Shown here one piece after another: positions 8,285 through 18,500 of a DNA stretch of 64,000 nt. Source of the DNA: Planktothrix tepida PCC 9214 (lineage in GTDB: Bacteria; Cyanobacteriota; Cyanobacteriia; Cyanobacteriales; Microcoleaceae); NCBI RefSeq assembly GCF_900009145.1, contig NZ_LN889813.1, positions 576,972 to 640,971 of the forward strand, written 5' to 3'. Within the stretch, counting starts at the first letter, position 1; each line of letters starts with the position of its first letter. Made by a program: the position numbers and the translations under genes. The notes beneath the pieces are model-generated. The model did not search any database. It worked only from the letters and a program-made list of their open reading frames with translations, and was not told the DNA's origin.

Positions 8285-9391
8285 TTATAGTATTTGTTGA
8301 GACTGTTCTAAGAATGGATAATCCGTGTAGCCCTGCTCATCTCCATCAAAGAAAGTTGGGCGATGGTATTGATTAAGCGGCGCATCGAGAAAAAAACGTT
8401 TTGGTAAATCAGGATTAGCAATAAACCACCGGCCATAGGCAACTAAATCAGCATCTCCATCTGCCACTACAGCTTCTCCAGTTACGCCATTATAACCACC
8501 AGCAGTGATCAAATTCCCTGCATACAAAGGCCGAAAATGGCGAACTCCTAGCTGCACCTTTTTTTCAGTGAAGTCATCCTGGCTGCCTTTGACTCTAGGC
8601 CCTACGATGTGAAGATAGGCTAAATTAAAATGATTGAGTTGGGTGACAACATAGTTAAATAATGCTTCAGGATTGGAGTCGTGCATATCTTTATAAGTGC
8701 TGCTGGGGGACAAGCGTACCCCAACTCGTTCGTTACCCCAAACCTGAGTGACGGCTTCGGTAACTTCCATTAATAAACGGGCGCGATTTTCAATTGATCC
8801 GCCATACTGATCAGTCCGTTTATTGGAATTATCTTGGAGAAATTGATCGAGTAAGTAACCGTTAGCACTGTGAATTTCAACTCCATCAAAACCTGCTAAC
8901 ATTGCATTTTTAGCGCCTTGCCGATATTGTTCTATAATTTGAGGAATTTCTACAGTTTCTAGTGCTCGCGGCACAACATAAGGTTCTTCTCCGGTATTAT
9001 CTTCTTGAGATGCGATCGCGCTAGGAGCAACGGGCAATTGTCCATTCGGTTGCAAAGAAGGATAAGAACACCGTCCAACGTGCCATAATTGTAAAAAAAT
9101 TCGTCCCCCACAATTGTGTACTGCTTCCGTGACTAACTGCCACCCTTCCACTTGTTCTGGAGAGTGAATTCCCGGAGTATTAGGAAGTCCCACCCCTTGC
9201 GGAGAAACTTGGGTCGCTTCACTAATGATCAATCCCGCAGAAGCCCGTTGAGCGTAATAAGTAGCATTCATCTGAGTCGGAACATTACCCTTACCTGCTC
9301 GCATCCGAGTTAATGGTGCCATCACAATCCGATTAGGTAACTCTAACGAGCCGATCTTTATAGGTTTAAATAGATTTGGATATTTACTCAT
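8285..9391 (-). CDS. Old yellow enzyme family ene-reductase (NADH:flavin oxidoreductase)
   Basis: This protein of 368 residues is a TIM-barrel FMN oxidoreductase of the NemA/OPR group. It begins NLFKPIKIGSLELPNRIVMAPLTRMRA, has the flavin-binding LWHVGR, the substrate-anion pair in FDGVEIHSANGYLLDQFLQD (His/Asn type), NKRTDQYGGSIENR, and the phosphate-binding AGGYNG and VAYGRWFIANPDLP near the end. I chose the ATG at 9391; an in-frame TTG three codons earlier is possible. Such enzymes reduce activated C=C bonds. Placed between two paralogous SDR genes and downstream of AerD/E/F, it could reduce a ring enone of the dihydro-hydroxyphenylpyruvate-type intermediate. Confidence 0.9.
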   Translation of the reverse strand: MSKYPNLFKPIKIGSLELPNRIVMAPLTRMRAGKGNVPTQMNATYYAQRASAGLIISEATQVSPQGVGLPNTPGIHSPEQVEGWQLVTEAVHNCGGRIFLQLWHVGRCSYPSLQPNGQLPVAPSAIASQEDNTGEEPYVVPRALETVEIPQIIEQYRQGAKNAMLAGFDGVEIHSANGYLLDQFLQDNSNKRTDQYGGSIENRARLLMEVTEAVTQVWGNERVGVRLSPSSTYKDMHDSNPEALFNYVVTQLNHFNLAYLHIVGPRVKGSQDDFTEKKVQLGVRHFRPLYAGNLITAGGYNGVTGEAVVADGDADLVAYGRWFIANPDLPKRFFLDAPLNQYHRPTFFDGDEQGYTDYPFLEQSQQIL

Positions 9392-9491
9392 GATCTCCAA
9401 AAATCAAATTTTTTATCAGTCAAATCAAGTTTTATAGCGCTAGGCATTAAAGTTAGGATATGCCTAAATCCTGAAACCCTTTCATTGATTA

Positions 9492-9520
9492 CTGTTCCCT
9501 GTTCCCTGTTCCCTGTTCCC
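9492..9520. repeat. Heptamer tandem repeat (ctgttcc x4)
   Basis: Four head-to-tail copies of ctgttcc lie in the 150-base gap between the old yellow enzyme gene and the SDR gene. Short tandemly repeated repetitive sequences of seven bases are typical of filamentous cyanobacteria. No function can be assigned. Confidence 0.85.
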
Positions 9521-9541
9521 GCTTTGGGTAGCACTGTATAA

Positions 9542-10303
9542 CTACATGGCACTGTAACCACCATCCACCATTAAAATTGCCCCGGTTACATAGGAGGCTG
9601 CTTCAGAAGCGAGAAACACAACAGGCCCGATTAACTCCTCTAGTTTGCCTTTACGGTTCATGGGAACGAATGTTTTAATTTCCTCTAGTGGTGTTGGATT
9701 CTCCAAACCTTCTATAGTATTGTCAATGTAGCCAGGAGCGATCGCATTCACTCGAATACCATGAGTCGCCCACTCGATCGCTAAGGTTCGCACCAGTTGA
9801 TTGACACCTCCTTTTGCCGCACTGTAAGCCACCGCATAGGGAAAACCTACGACACTAGCAATAGAAGAGTTCATAATAATTGAACCGCCTGTACCTTGTT
9901 GAATCATTTGTTGGGCGGCTAACTGAGCGCAGTTAAAATAACCCTTCAAATCCACATCAATAATTGCATCCCACTCCGCTTCTAACAGGGATAGGGCAGG
10001 TTTAACAATATTTATCCCGGCATTACAAACCATAATGTCAAGTTGGTTGTAGTGAGCTACGGTTTGGTTAATTAAGTTAGCGCAATCCTGACGATTGGTA
10101 ACATCTGTTTGAATTGCGATCGCCTGACCTCCTCTATCTTGAATGATTTGCGCGGTTTTTTCTGCTTCAGATAATTTAATATCACCAATAACTATTTTGG
10201 AACCTGACTGTGCTAATCCCTGTGCAATTGTTTTGCCGATTCCTTGTGCTCCTCCTGTGACAATAGCAACTTTATGGGTTAAGTCAAAAAGATGATCTTC
10301 CAC
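9542..10303 (-). CDS. Short-chain dehydrogenase/reductase (SDR), copy 1
   Basis: A 253-residue classical SDR: VTGGAQGIGKT nucleotide-binding loop (about 16-26), VCNAGIN, catalytic Ser in MNSSIASVVG, YSAAK (about 160-164), and a C-terminal YVTGAILMVDGGYSAM. Relative to its paralogue at 7479-8267 it has the common VDGGYSAM end where the other reads VDGACSAM, and a shorter loop near residue 200. It sits 51 bases after the AerF-type gene and is likely in the same transcript. A role like BacC (ring hydroxyl/ketone oxidoreduction) is plausible, but the SDR family is too broad to assign a substrate by sequence. Confidence 0.84.
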   Translation of the reverse strand: MEDHLFDLTHKVAIVTGGAQGIGKTIAQGLAQSGSKIVIGDIKLSEAEKTAQIIQDRGGQAIAIQTDVTNRQDCANLINQTVAHYNQLDIMVCNAGINIVKPALSLLEAEWDAIIDVDLKGYFNCAQLAAQQMIQQGTGGSIIMNSSIASVVGFPYAVAYSAAKGGVNQLVRTLAIEWATHGIRVNAIAPGYIDNTIEGLENPTPLEEIKTFVPMNRKGKLEELIGPVVFLASEAASYVTGAILMVDGGYSAM

Positions 10304-10354
10304 TGTGATTTCTCCAAACTACATGAATTGGTCAGCCAATAAACAGCATTTATA

Positions 10355-11155
10355 TTAAAAAGCGCTAGAAGACAATCCGCCATCTACAGGAATAGTTACC
10401 CCTGTAATATAACTGGCACAGTCTGAAACCAGAAAAATTACCAAATTGGCTAATTCACTAGAGAAACCCAGGCGACCTATTGGAATAGAATTGACAATGG
10501 ATTCTTTGACGGAATCAATTGTTTTATTTTGTTCTTGAGCAGCAATTTCCAAATATTGTTGATGCCTTGGTGTATCAATAATTCCTGGGTTTACAGAAGT
10601 AATTAAGACATTATACTTAGCAGTTTGTGTAGCCACAGCTTTTGTAAAATTCATTAACGCTGCATTAGCTACCCCTGATTTCACTAAACGACTGGAAGGT
10701 TCTTTTCCAGATGTCCCAACAATGTTGATAATCCGGCCCCATCTGTGTTTTTTCATCCCAGGTAGAACTAGATTAGTCATGCGAATATAGCCCATTAACT
10801 TGCCTTCAAAAACCATTTTCCAATCTGCATCTGATAAGTTTTCTACTGCTTCACCAGAAAATGTTGCCCCTTCTGAATTATTAATTAAAATATTGATATT
10901 TCCAAACTTGTTAAGAGATTCATTGACTAATTCTTCTGAATCAGCAGCATTATGTACATCAGCGCAAAAACTCATTAACTCTACATCAGGAAATTCTGCA
11001 AGCAGGTTTTTTTTCGCTTGCTCCAGTCTATCTATATTTCGACCACAAATAATTAATTTACAACCTTCTGCTGCTAGTCCTTGGGCGATGGCAAAACCAA
11101 TCCCCGCACTGGCTCCTGTTATTAAAGCAATCTTTCCTTTTAAGCCTAAATCCAT
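10355..11155 (-). CDS. aerF: AerF/BacG-type SDR with replaced catalytic Tyr-Lys
   Basis: The 266-residue protein has an SDR fold: ITGASAGIGFAIAQGL near the N-terminus, INNSEGATF at the NNAG position, and GRIINIVGTSGK for the strand carrying the catalytic Ser. The C-terminal YITGVTIPVDGGLSSSAF is normal. At the place of YxxxK, however, the sequence reads SGVAN (before AALMNFTKAVA), so both catalytic Tyr and Lys are absent. The gene directly follows AerE- and AerD-type genes, matching the aerD-aerE-aerF order of aeruginosin clusters. BacG of bacilysin synthesis reduces the conjugated dihydro-hydroxyphenylpyruvate by hydride addition to a C=C, which need not use the usual Tyr-Lys relay; AerF is expected to do the same on the way to Choi. 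Confidence 0.78.
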   Translation of the reverse strand: MDLGLKGKIALITGASAGIGFAIAQGLAAEGCKLIICGRNIDRLEQAKKNLLAEFPDVELMSFCADVHNAADSEELVNESLNKFGNINILINNSEGATFSGEAVENLSDADWKMVFEGKLMGYIRMTNLVLPGMKKHRWGRIINIVGTSGKEPSSRLVKSGVANAALMNFTKAVATQTAKYNVLITSVNPGIIDTPRHQQYLEIAAQEQNKTIDSVKESIVNSIPIGRLGFSSELANLVIFLVSDCASYITGVTIPVDGGLSSSAF

Positions 11156-11168
11156 GAAAAAACCTCCT

Positions 11169-11828
11169 TTATAAAGCCGATTCAGAAACTGGTGGCATTA
11201 AAATTTTGATTAAAGTTACTTCTTCGTTTGAGGGATTATACCCTTCATAAACAACGTTAGGAGGAGCATAGTAAATTTCCCCATATTTTAACTGCCGTTG
11301 TTCTTTTTCCACGCTCATCATTAGATGACCATTGTAAATTATTCCCATTTGCTCGCAGGTGGATTGCTGGGTTGGTATTTTTCCTTGTGGGGGAATTTGG
11401 CTGATGATAATTTCAAACCAAGAAGCAAGGGCAGATTTGCAAGGAAAATTTGTAGCTTCATCTTTTGTAGGGGTTACTTTAAAGAAAGCTTTGTTAGCCG
11501 TTAATGAGGGTAAAGAATTTGTGATTCGTTTCACATCAAAAGCTAGTGCTGTTTCTGCAAAAAGATTAACAGAACCATGAGGAATATGGGAATCAGCAGC
11601 ATAGACGTGCTGGAGTGGTTCGAGAATTTCTTTGGTACCGTTAATATTCATTTCTAAACGCCCAGCGATTACCATGCCCATTTGGCTTTCTGGATGATGA
11701 TGGAGTTCAAAAGTAGATCCAGGATCAAGAGATGCTAATTGAAGGATTATATCTCCACACTTAAATGCCAATAATTCTACTTTTGAATTGATTTTTATGT
11801 TTTCACAAACCGGAAAAAATTTAGACAT
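11169..11828 (-). CDS. aerE: AerE/BacB-type bicupin isomerase
   Basis: This is a two-cupin protein of 219 residues. The first barrel has the metal ligands of a typical cupin, with FELHHHPESQMG (about residues 40-51) and a later His in SHIPHG (about 80-85). The second barrel, starting near residue 140, reads IPTQQSTCEQMG where the HxH motif should stand, so its metal site looks lost; the rest (GEIYYAPPNVVYEGY) keeps the fold. BacB, the homologue in bacilysin synthesis, isomerises the exocyclic dihydro-hydroxyphenylpyruvate made by BacA. The gene overlaps the AerD-type gene by 8 bases and precedes the AerF-type gene by 13, a compact aerD-E-F unit. Confidence 0.8.
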   Translation of the reverse strand: MSKFFPVCENIKINSKVELLAFKCGDIILQLASLDPGSTFELHHHPESQMGMVIAGRLEMNINGTKEILEPLQHVYAADSHIPHGSVNLFAETALAFDVKRITNSLPSLTANKAFFKVTPTKDEATNFPCKSALASWFEIIISQIPPQGKIPTQQSTCEQMGIIYNGHLMMSVEKEQRQLKYGEIYYAPPNVVYEGYNPSNEEVTLIKILMPPVSESAL

Positions 11829-12426
11829 ATTGTCCTCTTTGTTTTTTGTAAAAAATAGACCAACTCATGGGAATTTCTCCAAAAGTAGAAATGAATTCTA
11901 AATCATATTCTTTAACCGCATTTTCATTCGTGATAGCTAAATCAGCTAAACCTTGATTGACTTGCATAGCAGCGGCACTCGTGGAACTTGCCAGAGTCAT
12001 TTGGATGTCTTTTATATTGGTATCTGGCAAGAGCTTTGGGAGTAACGGTATAGGAGCAGGATGGGTGACGATACTACAATTTTTTAAATCCAACTCTGTG
12101 TTTTTTTTCTTAGCTAATCCATAAATAGGTGTGGGATAAATGAATATGAAACCCAGGTTAAAATTTGGCTCCATGTAAAATTCGTTGACTTTATCGTAAG
12201 CATGAGGAACCAGAGCTAAATCCACCTGTTCTTGCAGCAAAGCTTCCTTAACAAGAATAAAGTTATCAAATAACTGACTGGATAGATTGATTGCCTGTGC
12301 TTGCAATTGGTTGATCAGATAATTCAAAGCATTTTCGCTACTTGTTCCACTCGGCCCTAGCGTACCGATAGTTAAAGTATTTGAAATAGGAATAGGATAG
12401 GTAAACTCAATAGAAAATTTGAGCAT
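11821..12426 (-). CDS. aerD: AerD/BacA-type prephenate decarboxylase
   Basis: The 201-residue protein resembles the catalytic part of prephenate dehydratase, without any ACT regulatory domain: TIGTLGPSGTSSENAL at the N-terminus (about 21-36), a central VDLALVPHAYDKVNEFY, and SSTSAAAMQVNQGLADLAI near residue 150, which corresponds to the SNxxA(A)xxV region. AerD/BacA proteins decarboxylate prephenate without aromatising it, giving the dihydro-4-hydroxyphenylpyruvate that leads to anticapsin or to Choi of aeruginosins. Length is the same as these relatives and shorter than dehydratases. The gene starts 108 A+T-rich bases after the NRPS stop, which leaves room for an internal promoter. Confidence 0.85.
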   Translation of the reverse strand: MLKFSIEFTYPIPISNTLTIGTLGPSGTSSENALNYLINQLQAQAINLSSQLFDNFILVKEALLQEQVDLALVPHAYDKVNEFYMEPNFNLGFIFIYPTPIYGLAKKKNTELDLKNCSIVTHPAPIPLLPKLLPDTNIKDIQMTLASSTSAAAMQVNQGLADLAITNENAVKEYDLEFISTFGEIPMSWSIFYKKQRGQYV

Positions 12427-12534
12427 TGCTTGAACTCCTACTAAACTTTGTTTGTTTCTCCGTCATGTTCATATTTTTTGATGGAACTTTTATTTTACAA
12501 TAAAATACTTTTTGTTAACGATTTTATTTTGGGG

Positions 12535-15500
12535 CTATTCTGGATCAATTACCTCCTTTAATATATTAATGTATTTCTTGATCAACAAGCGATTTTGATC
12601 GGGAGTAAAATACATTTGATCAGATTCCAAACGGACAGTTAAGGTTTCTTCCAATGGGTCTATTGACACAACATAATTTAATGGAAAATGGAATTTGTCA
12701 TGATACCTTCTTTCTGTTATTTTCCAGCTAGAAGAATCCCCACTAATTTTAGCATTATGAAAATGCAAGAAATTAAAAGTAGCAAAAAATAACTCTGTCT
12801 TTTGTTGCTCCAGTAAAATTTGTTGAAGGGGATAGTTAACATAAGGTTCAATATCAATTAAGCCGTTTTGGACATTTTGAATTTGTAAGTATTTATTGTC
12901 TATAGTTGATTGACAAAACGGAACCATATTCCAAAACAAACCTACAGCTTTAAACGGGTCAGATAATCTTTCTGTTCTACCATTGGTGACAATACCTACA
13001 GAGACCGTATTTTCTTTGTTTTCAGCAACAATTAGGTCAAGGTAAGCACTCAGGAAAATTGCTTTTTGTGAAACTTTTAATTCTCGACATAATTTTTTTA
13101 CGCCTAGAATAATTTCTGAATTTAATGTGCACTCTTCAGCAACAACGTCTACTGTATGAACATAAGCTGTACAGGGCTGCAATGGTTGATAAGTATAATT
13201 TCTCAAGTAAAACTTCCAGAAATCTGATGCGTCTTTTGAGGCAATAATTTCTTGTTCTAAAGCGACAAACTCCTTGTAGACATTTGCAGAAGCTGACACC
13301 TGTATTTCTTTACCTTTTTTGATTTGAGAATATAGTTCGGACAATTCGTTGCGAAATTCGATACTACTCCAGCCATCTATAATTGCATGATGGAATGACA
13401 TGAGAAACTCAATTTTATGCTTCGCTTTTCTAAAAATCCAAAATCTAAAAAGGGGTTCGTTTGGATTTTCCACCTTAAATAAATTGTATCTATCTTGCTG
13501 CAAAACAACATCAATATAATTTTCTTGCTCATTTGACTTGATGTTGCTAAGGTCTTCCTCAACGATGGAAAAATTCACATTTTTCTTGACCACCTGAAAT
13601 GCAGGTGAGCCGTTTTTTAGGATAAATACTGTTCGGAAAGCCGGATGTTTTTGCACTAGAATTTCTAGTGATTTCTTCAAAGCTTCTACGTCCAGATTGT
13701 CATCATAGATGTCGAATGACTGCTGGCAATGGTAAACTCCCATTTTTTGCAAATCATTTGAATAATGATGCAAAATAAACTCCTGCATCTTAGCAAGAGG
13801 ATAGGCCTCTTCAGTATTATTAGGGAGTAACTCAGAGATATCCTCTGGAAGTTTTAATAAATGTAGAGGGATTTGACTAACAGTCGTCCTAGAAACATCT
13901 AAGGACGAATATTTTTCTATCTCCTGTGACTGGCAGTGTCCAATCAGCATTTTTAGCGATTCTGTGTACTGATTGGCAAGATATTCGATAGTGTCCCGTC
14001 GATGGCAATTTTGGCTATAAATCCAAGTCATTTGCAACTGACCGTCAGCAACTAATCCGACGATATCTAAGAGATAGGTGCGATTTGCTAAGGAACTAAA
14101 ATTGGCTCCCATATTTTCAGGAGCAAACCCCAAAATGATTGACTCGGAAAACAGTTGCTCAAATTGTCCCAGGTAGTTGAAGGATACTTCAGGGACGGGG
14201 AGGTTTTGCAGTTGTTTGCTGATATCAGCTTGGCTAAAATATCGAAGAATTCCATAACCAATACCCCGATTTGGAATCAGTCGGAGTTGCTCCTTGATGG
14301 ACTGGAGGGTTGCTTGTAGGTTATTAGTATTTTTAAGTTCCAGCAACACAGGAAATACGCTAGTAAACCAGCCAACAGTGCGTGATAAATCCACACCCTC
14401 AAACAGTTCCTCTCTTCCATGACCCTCTAAACTAATTAACAGAAAACGAGAATCTGTCCACTGAGTCAAGGTCTGCGTTAATGCGGTCAGCAATACGTCG
14501 TTAATCATCGTATTGTAGACCACTGGGATGGTTTCTAATAGCGTGCGTGTCTCTTCTTTGCTCAAATAAGTTATAACCTGATCAATGCTGCCTTCAGTGT
14601 TAGCTTCTCTTCCTGGAATGTCTAAGGGCAGTGAAGCAAGATCAGCAGGGTACGGAGCTAACCAGTAGTGCAATTCAGGGGTTAAGGCTGGGGAACGTCC
14701 ATAGTTTTCTTGGCGAATCGCCCACTCTTTAAATGAGGTGGTTTTGGGAGGCAATTGTACGTTTTGATTGTTTACCAATTGTTGATATGCTGTCGATAAA
14801 TCTGATAACAAAATGCGCCATGAAACGCCATCCACGACTAAATGATGGATTATGATAAACAAGCGATCGCATGAAGTGCCACCTAACTTAAACAGAACCA
14901 GACTGATCACTTGTCCGACCGACAAATCAAGGCTCGTCTGTAGTTTAGCTGCCCTTGTCTCTATAGCTTCTTGTTGCTTGGCTATCGGAACTTTTGACAA
15001 ATCAACTATCTCAAAAGGGATGCTTTTGTAAGAGTCCCCATTAATTTGCTGCCATCCCAATTCACTGTGTACAAAGCGCATCCGCAGAGCATCATGATGT
15101 AATAATAATTTCTCAATTGCCTGCTTTAATAAATCTGGGTTCAGGTTGGCAGGAACGAGGAACAACATGGATTGGTTAAAGTGATGGGGTTCGAGCCAAT
15201 TCTGTTCAAAAAACCAGTGCTGAATTGGTGTTAGTGGCACTTCTCCAGTCACTAAACCCTGTTCGGCAGAGATAGAAGTTGTTGTATTGGCTACTATCGC
15301 TAACTCAGCAATAGTTTGATGCTGAAAAAGTTGTTTTGGAGTTAACTGCAAACCAGCTTGGTTGGCAGCGGCGATAATTTGAATACTGATGATTGAATCC
15401 CCACCCAGTTCAAAGAAATTATCGTAAATCCCAACTTGCTTTCGCCTTAAGACATCACTCCAAATATTAGCTAATACCTGTTCAGTTTCTGTTCGTGGGG

Positions 15501-18500
15501 GAACAAAATTGCCGATAGAATTAATTTCTTCCCAGTTGGGTTTAGGAAGGACGTGACGGTTTACCTTCCCATTAGGAGTCAGGGGCAATTCATCCAGCAT
15601 AACAAAGGTTGCTGGGATCATGTAATCGGGTAGTTTTTGTTTGAGAAAGCTGCGTAATTGATTTTGAATTTTTGATTGTTCGTGGGCAACTATGTAGGCG
15701 ATTAAGTGCTTATAACTTGGCTGATCTTCTCGAACGATAACGACTGCTTCTTTGACTTCCGGGTGTGTAGTGAGTACCGCTTCAATTTCCCCAAGTTCAA
15801 TCCGAAAACCGCGAATCTTTACCTGATAATCTATTCTACCGAGAAACTCAATATTGCCATTCGGCAAATAACGGGCTAAGTCGCCAGTTTTGTATAGGCG
15901 TTCCGATGCTTGATGTTCTTCCTTAAACGGGTTGTGAATAAATTTCTCGGCTGTGAGTGTTGGGTTGTTCAGATATCCTCTCGCTACACCTTCTCCGCCA
16001 ATGTACAATTCGCCCGGAACCCCGATGGGGACGGGTTGGAGAATTCGATCTAGAATGTATACTTGGACGTTAGCAATGGGTCGCCCAATTGGTACTTCTC
16101 GTTGCCAATTGTTTGGTTCTAACTGGGACAAGTTGCAAAATGTGGCTACGACAGTCGCTTCTGTAGGGCCGTAGCCATGAATTAATACGGGAGGGTGTAA
16201 TGTATTAGCTACATACTTTTGCCATAGTTTGAATTTTTGTGGCAAAAGTCGTTCTCCCCCGATATTGATGACCCGTATTGTTTCAGGAAGGCTTTGATTT
16301 GTTCTGACTAATTCAGAAATTAACTGCTGCCAGTATGCTGTTGGTAAAAATAAAACAGTCAGTTTGTACTCCCGGCACTTCTGCACAAACGTAGAGACAG
16401 AATTTAACATCTCTTCAGTGCGTAAAACCAAAGTTGCACCCGTAGTTAAACCGGAAAAAATTTCTTCATTTGCAGCATCAAAATTGATAGAGGCGAACTG
16501 CAAGATTGTATCGGATTTACTAATTTCATGTTCACAAATTGCCGCCTGGGTAAAATTGACTAAAGACTGATGTTCAATCATCACACCTTTAGGCTTGCCA
16601 GTAGACCCCGAAGTATAAATAACATAAGCCAAGTTGTTTGGTTTTAACCGAGTAACTGGAATTTCGTGAGGGTAAGTGTTAAAAATCTCACTGTCACTAT
16701 CTAAACAAACGATTTTTGCTTTATTCTCAGGCAACGAGTCTACTAAGTTGTTTTGGGTGAGCAGCACAGATATCTGAGAATCACTTAACATATAGGCTAA
16801 ACGATCTGAGGGATAATTGGGATCGAGTGGCACATAAGCTCCACCGGCTTTAAGTATCGCCAGCAATCCGATCACCATACCTAGTGAACGCTCTACACAA
16901 ATCCCTGTACATACCTCTGGTTGAACGCCCAGTTTTTGCAGGTAGTGTGCTAACTGATTGGCTTTAGTGTTCAACTCCTGGTAGGTTAATTGGGTGTCTT
17001 GACACACTACCGCTACCGCATTGGGTGTCCGTTCTACCTGCTCCTCAAACAACTGATGGATAAACGTTTGGCGGGGATACTCTGTTTGGGTAGAATTCCA
17101 TTCAACTAGCAATTGCTGCCGTTCGGCGGTGGTCAACAGGGGTAAAGAAGATAGTTTTTGCTCAGGATTGGTAACAATTGCTGTTAATAGAGTTTGAAAA
17201 TGCCCTACCATCCGAGTAATAGTAGTGGCATCAAATAGATCGGTTTTGTATTCCCATTGCCCAATTAGTCCAGCATCGGTATTTTCTAAAGTTAAACTTA
17301 AATCAAATTTGGCGGTCGCGGTTTCTATGGCTAATGAACTGACCGTTAAGCCTGCCATCTGGATTTGTGGCATGGGTGCATAAAGCACAAACCCGACTTG
17401 GAATAGGGGTGTATAGCTGAGGTTACGGGCTGGCTGCAACTCCTCCACTAACTTCTCAAAGGGTAAATCTTGATGAGCATAAGCTCCTAAAGCGACATCT
17501 CGGACTCGATACAGCAAATCCGCAAAACTCAAGTCCCCTGACAATTCAGTGCGTAGCACCAGCATATTAATGAAAAATCCAATCAACTTCTCAATTTCTG
17601 GGCGATTGCGGTTAGTAATCGGCGTGCCTATGCAGATATCGGTTTGCCCTGTATAACGGTAAAGCAAGGTTTGAAACGCTGCTAACAGCGTCATAAACAG
17701 GGTGACTCCTTGCCGTTGACTAAAACTGATTAGCGCCTCTGTTAACTGCTTTGAAAGTGTAAATTTTTGATGGGCTCCCTGGAAGGTTTGACTGACGCCT
17801 CGTGGCCTGTCGGTTGGTAGTTCTAATAATGCGGGTGCTCCCTGTAATTGTTGCTTCCAATAATCTAATTGGGAGGAAAGCACTTTACCTGAACACCACT
17901 GGCGCTGCCAAACAGCAAAGTCTGCGTACTGAATCGGGAGTTCGGGTAGTTGTAATGATAAATGATTGCACAAGGCTGTGTAGCAAGTCGCTAACTCGCC
18001 GACTAATACATCTGCTGACTGAGCATCCCAGATAATATGGTGGATGTTGAGTAGCAAGATATGTTCTGTATCTGTTAGCTTAACCAAGGTGACTTGGATT
18101 AAAGGGTCGTTTGCCAGGTCAAAGGGTTGCTGAACCACTGACGTTATGAGTTGCTGGCAAGATATTGCTTTTTCACTTTCAGGTCGAGTAGTGATATCTA
18201 CTATCGGTACTTTAACGGTTCGGCTGTTATTCATGACCTGGACTGGCTGACCGTCAACCGTGACAAAATTAGTCCGTAAGACTTCGTGACGTTGGATGAT
18301 TTGATTTAGGCTTTGCTCTAGGGCGACGATGTTAAGGAAACCTATAAGCCGCAGAGCTACGGGCTCGTTGTAGGAGGGGTTATTCGGCTCTAACTGGCTC
18401 AAAAACCACAATCGCTCCTGGGCAAAGGAGACGGGCAAGTTCTGTTCGCGGGAAACGTTGACTAGGGGGATTTCAGTATTATTAGCTCTGATGTCGCTTT

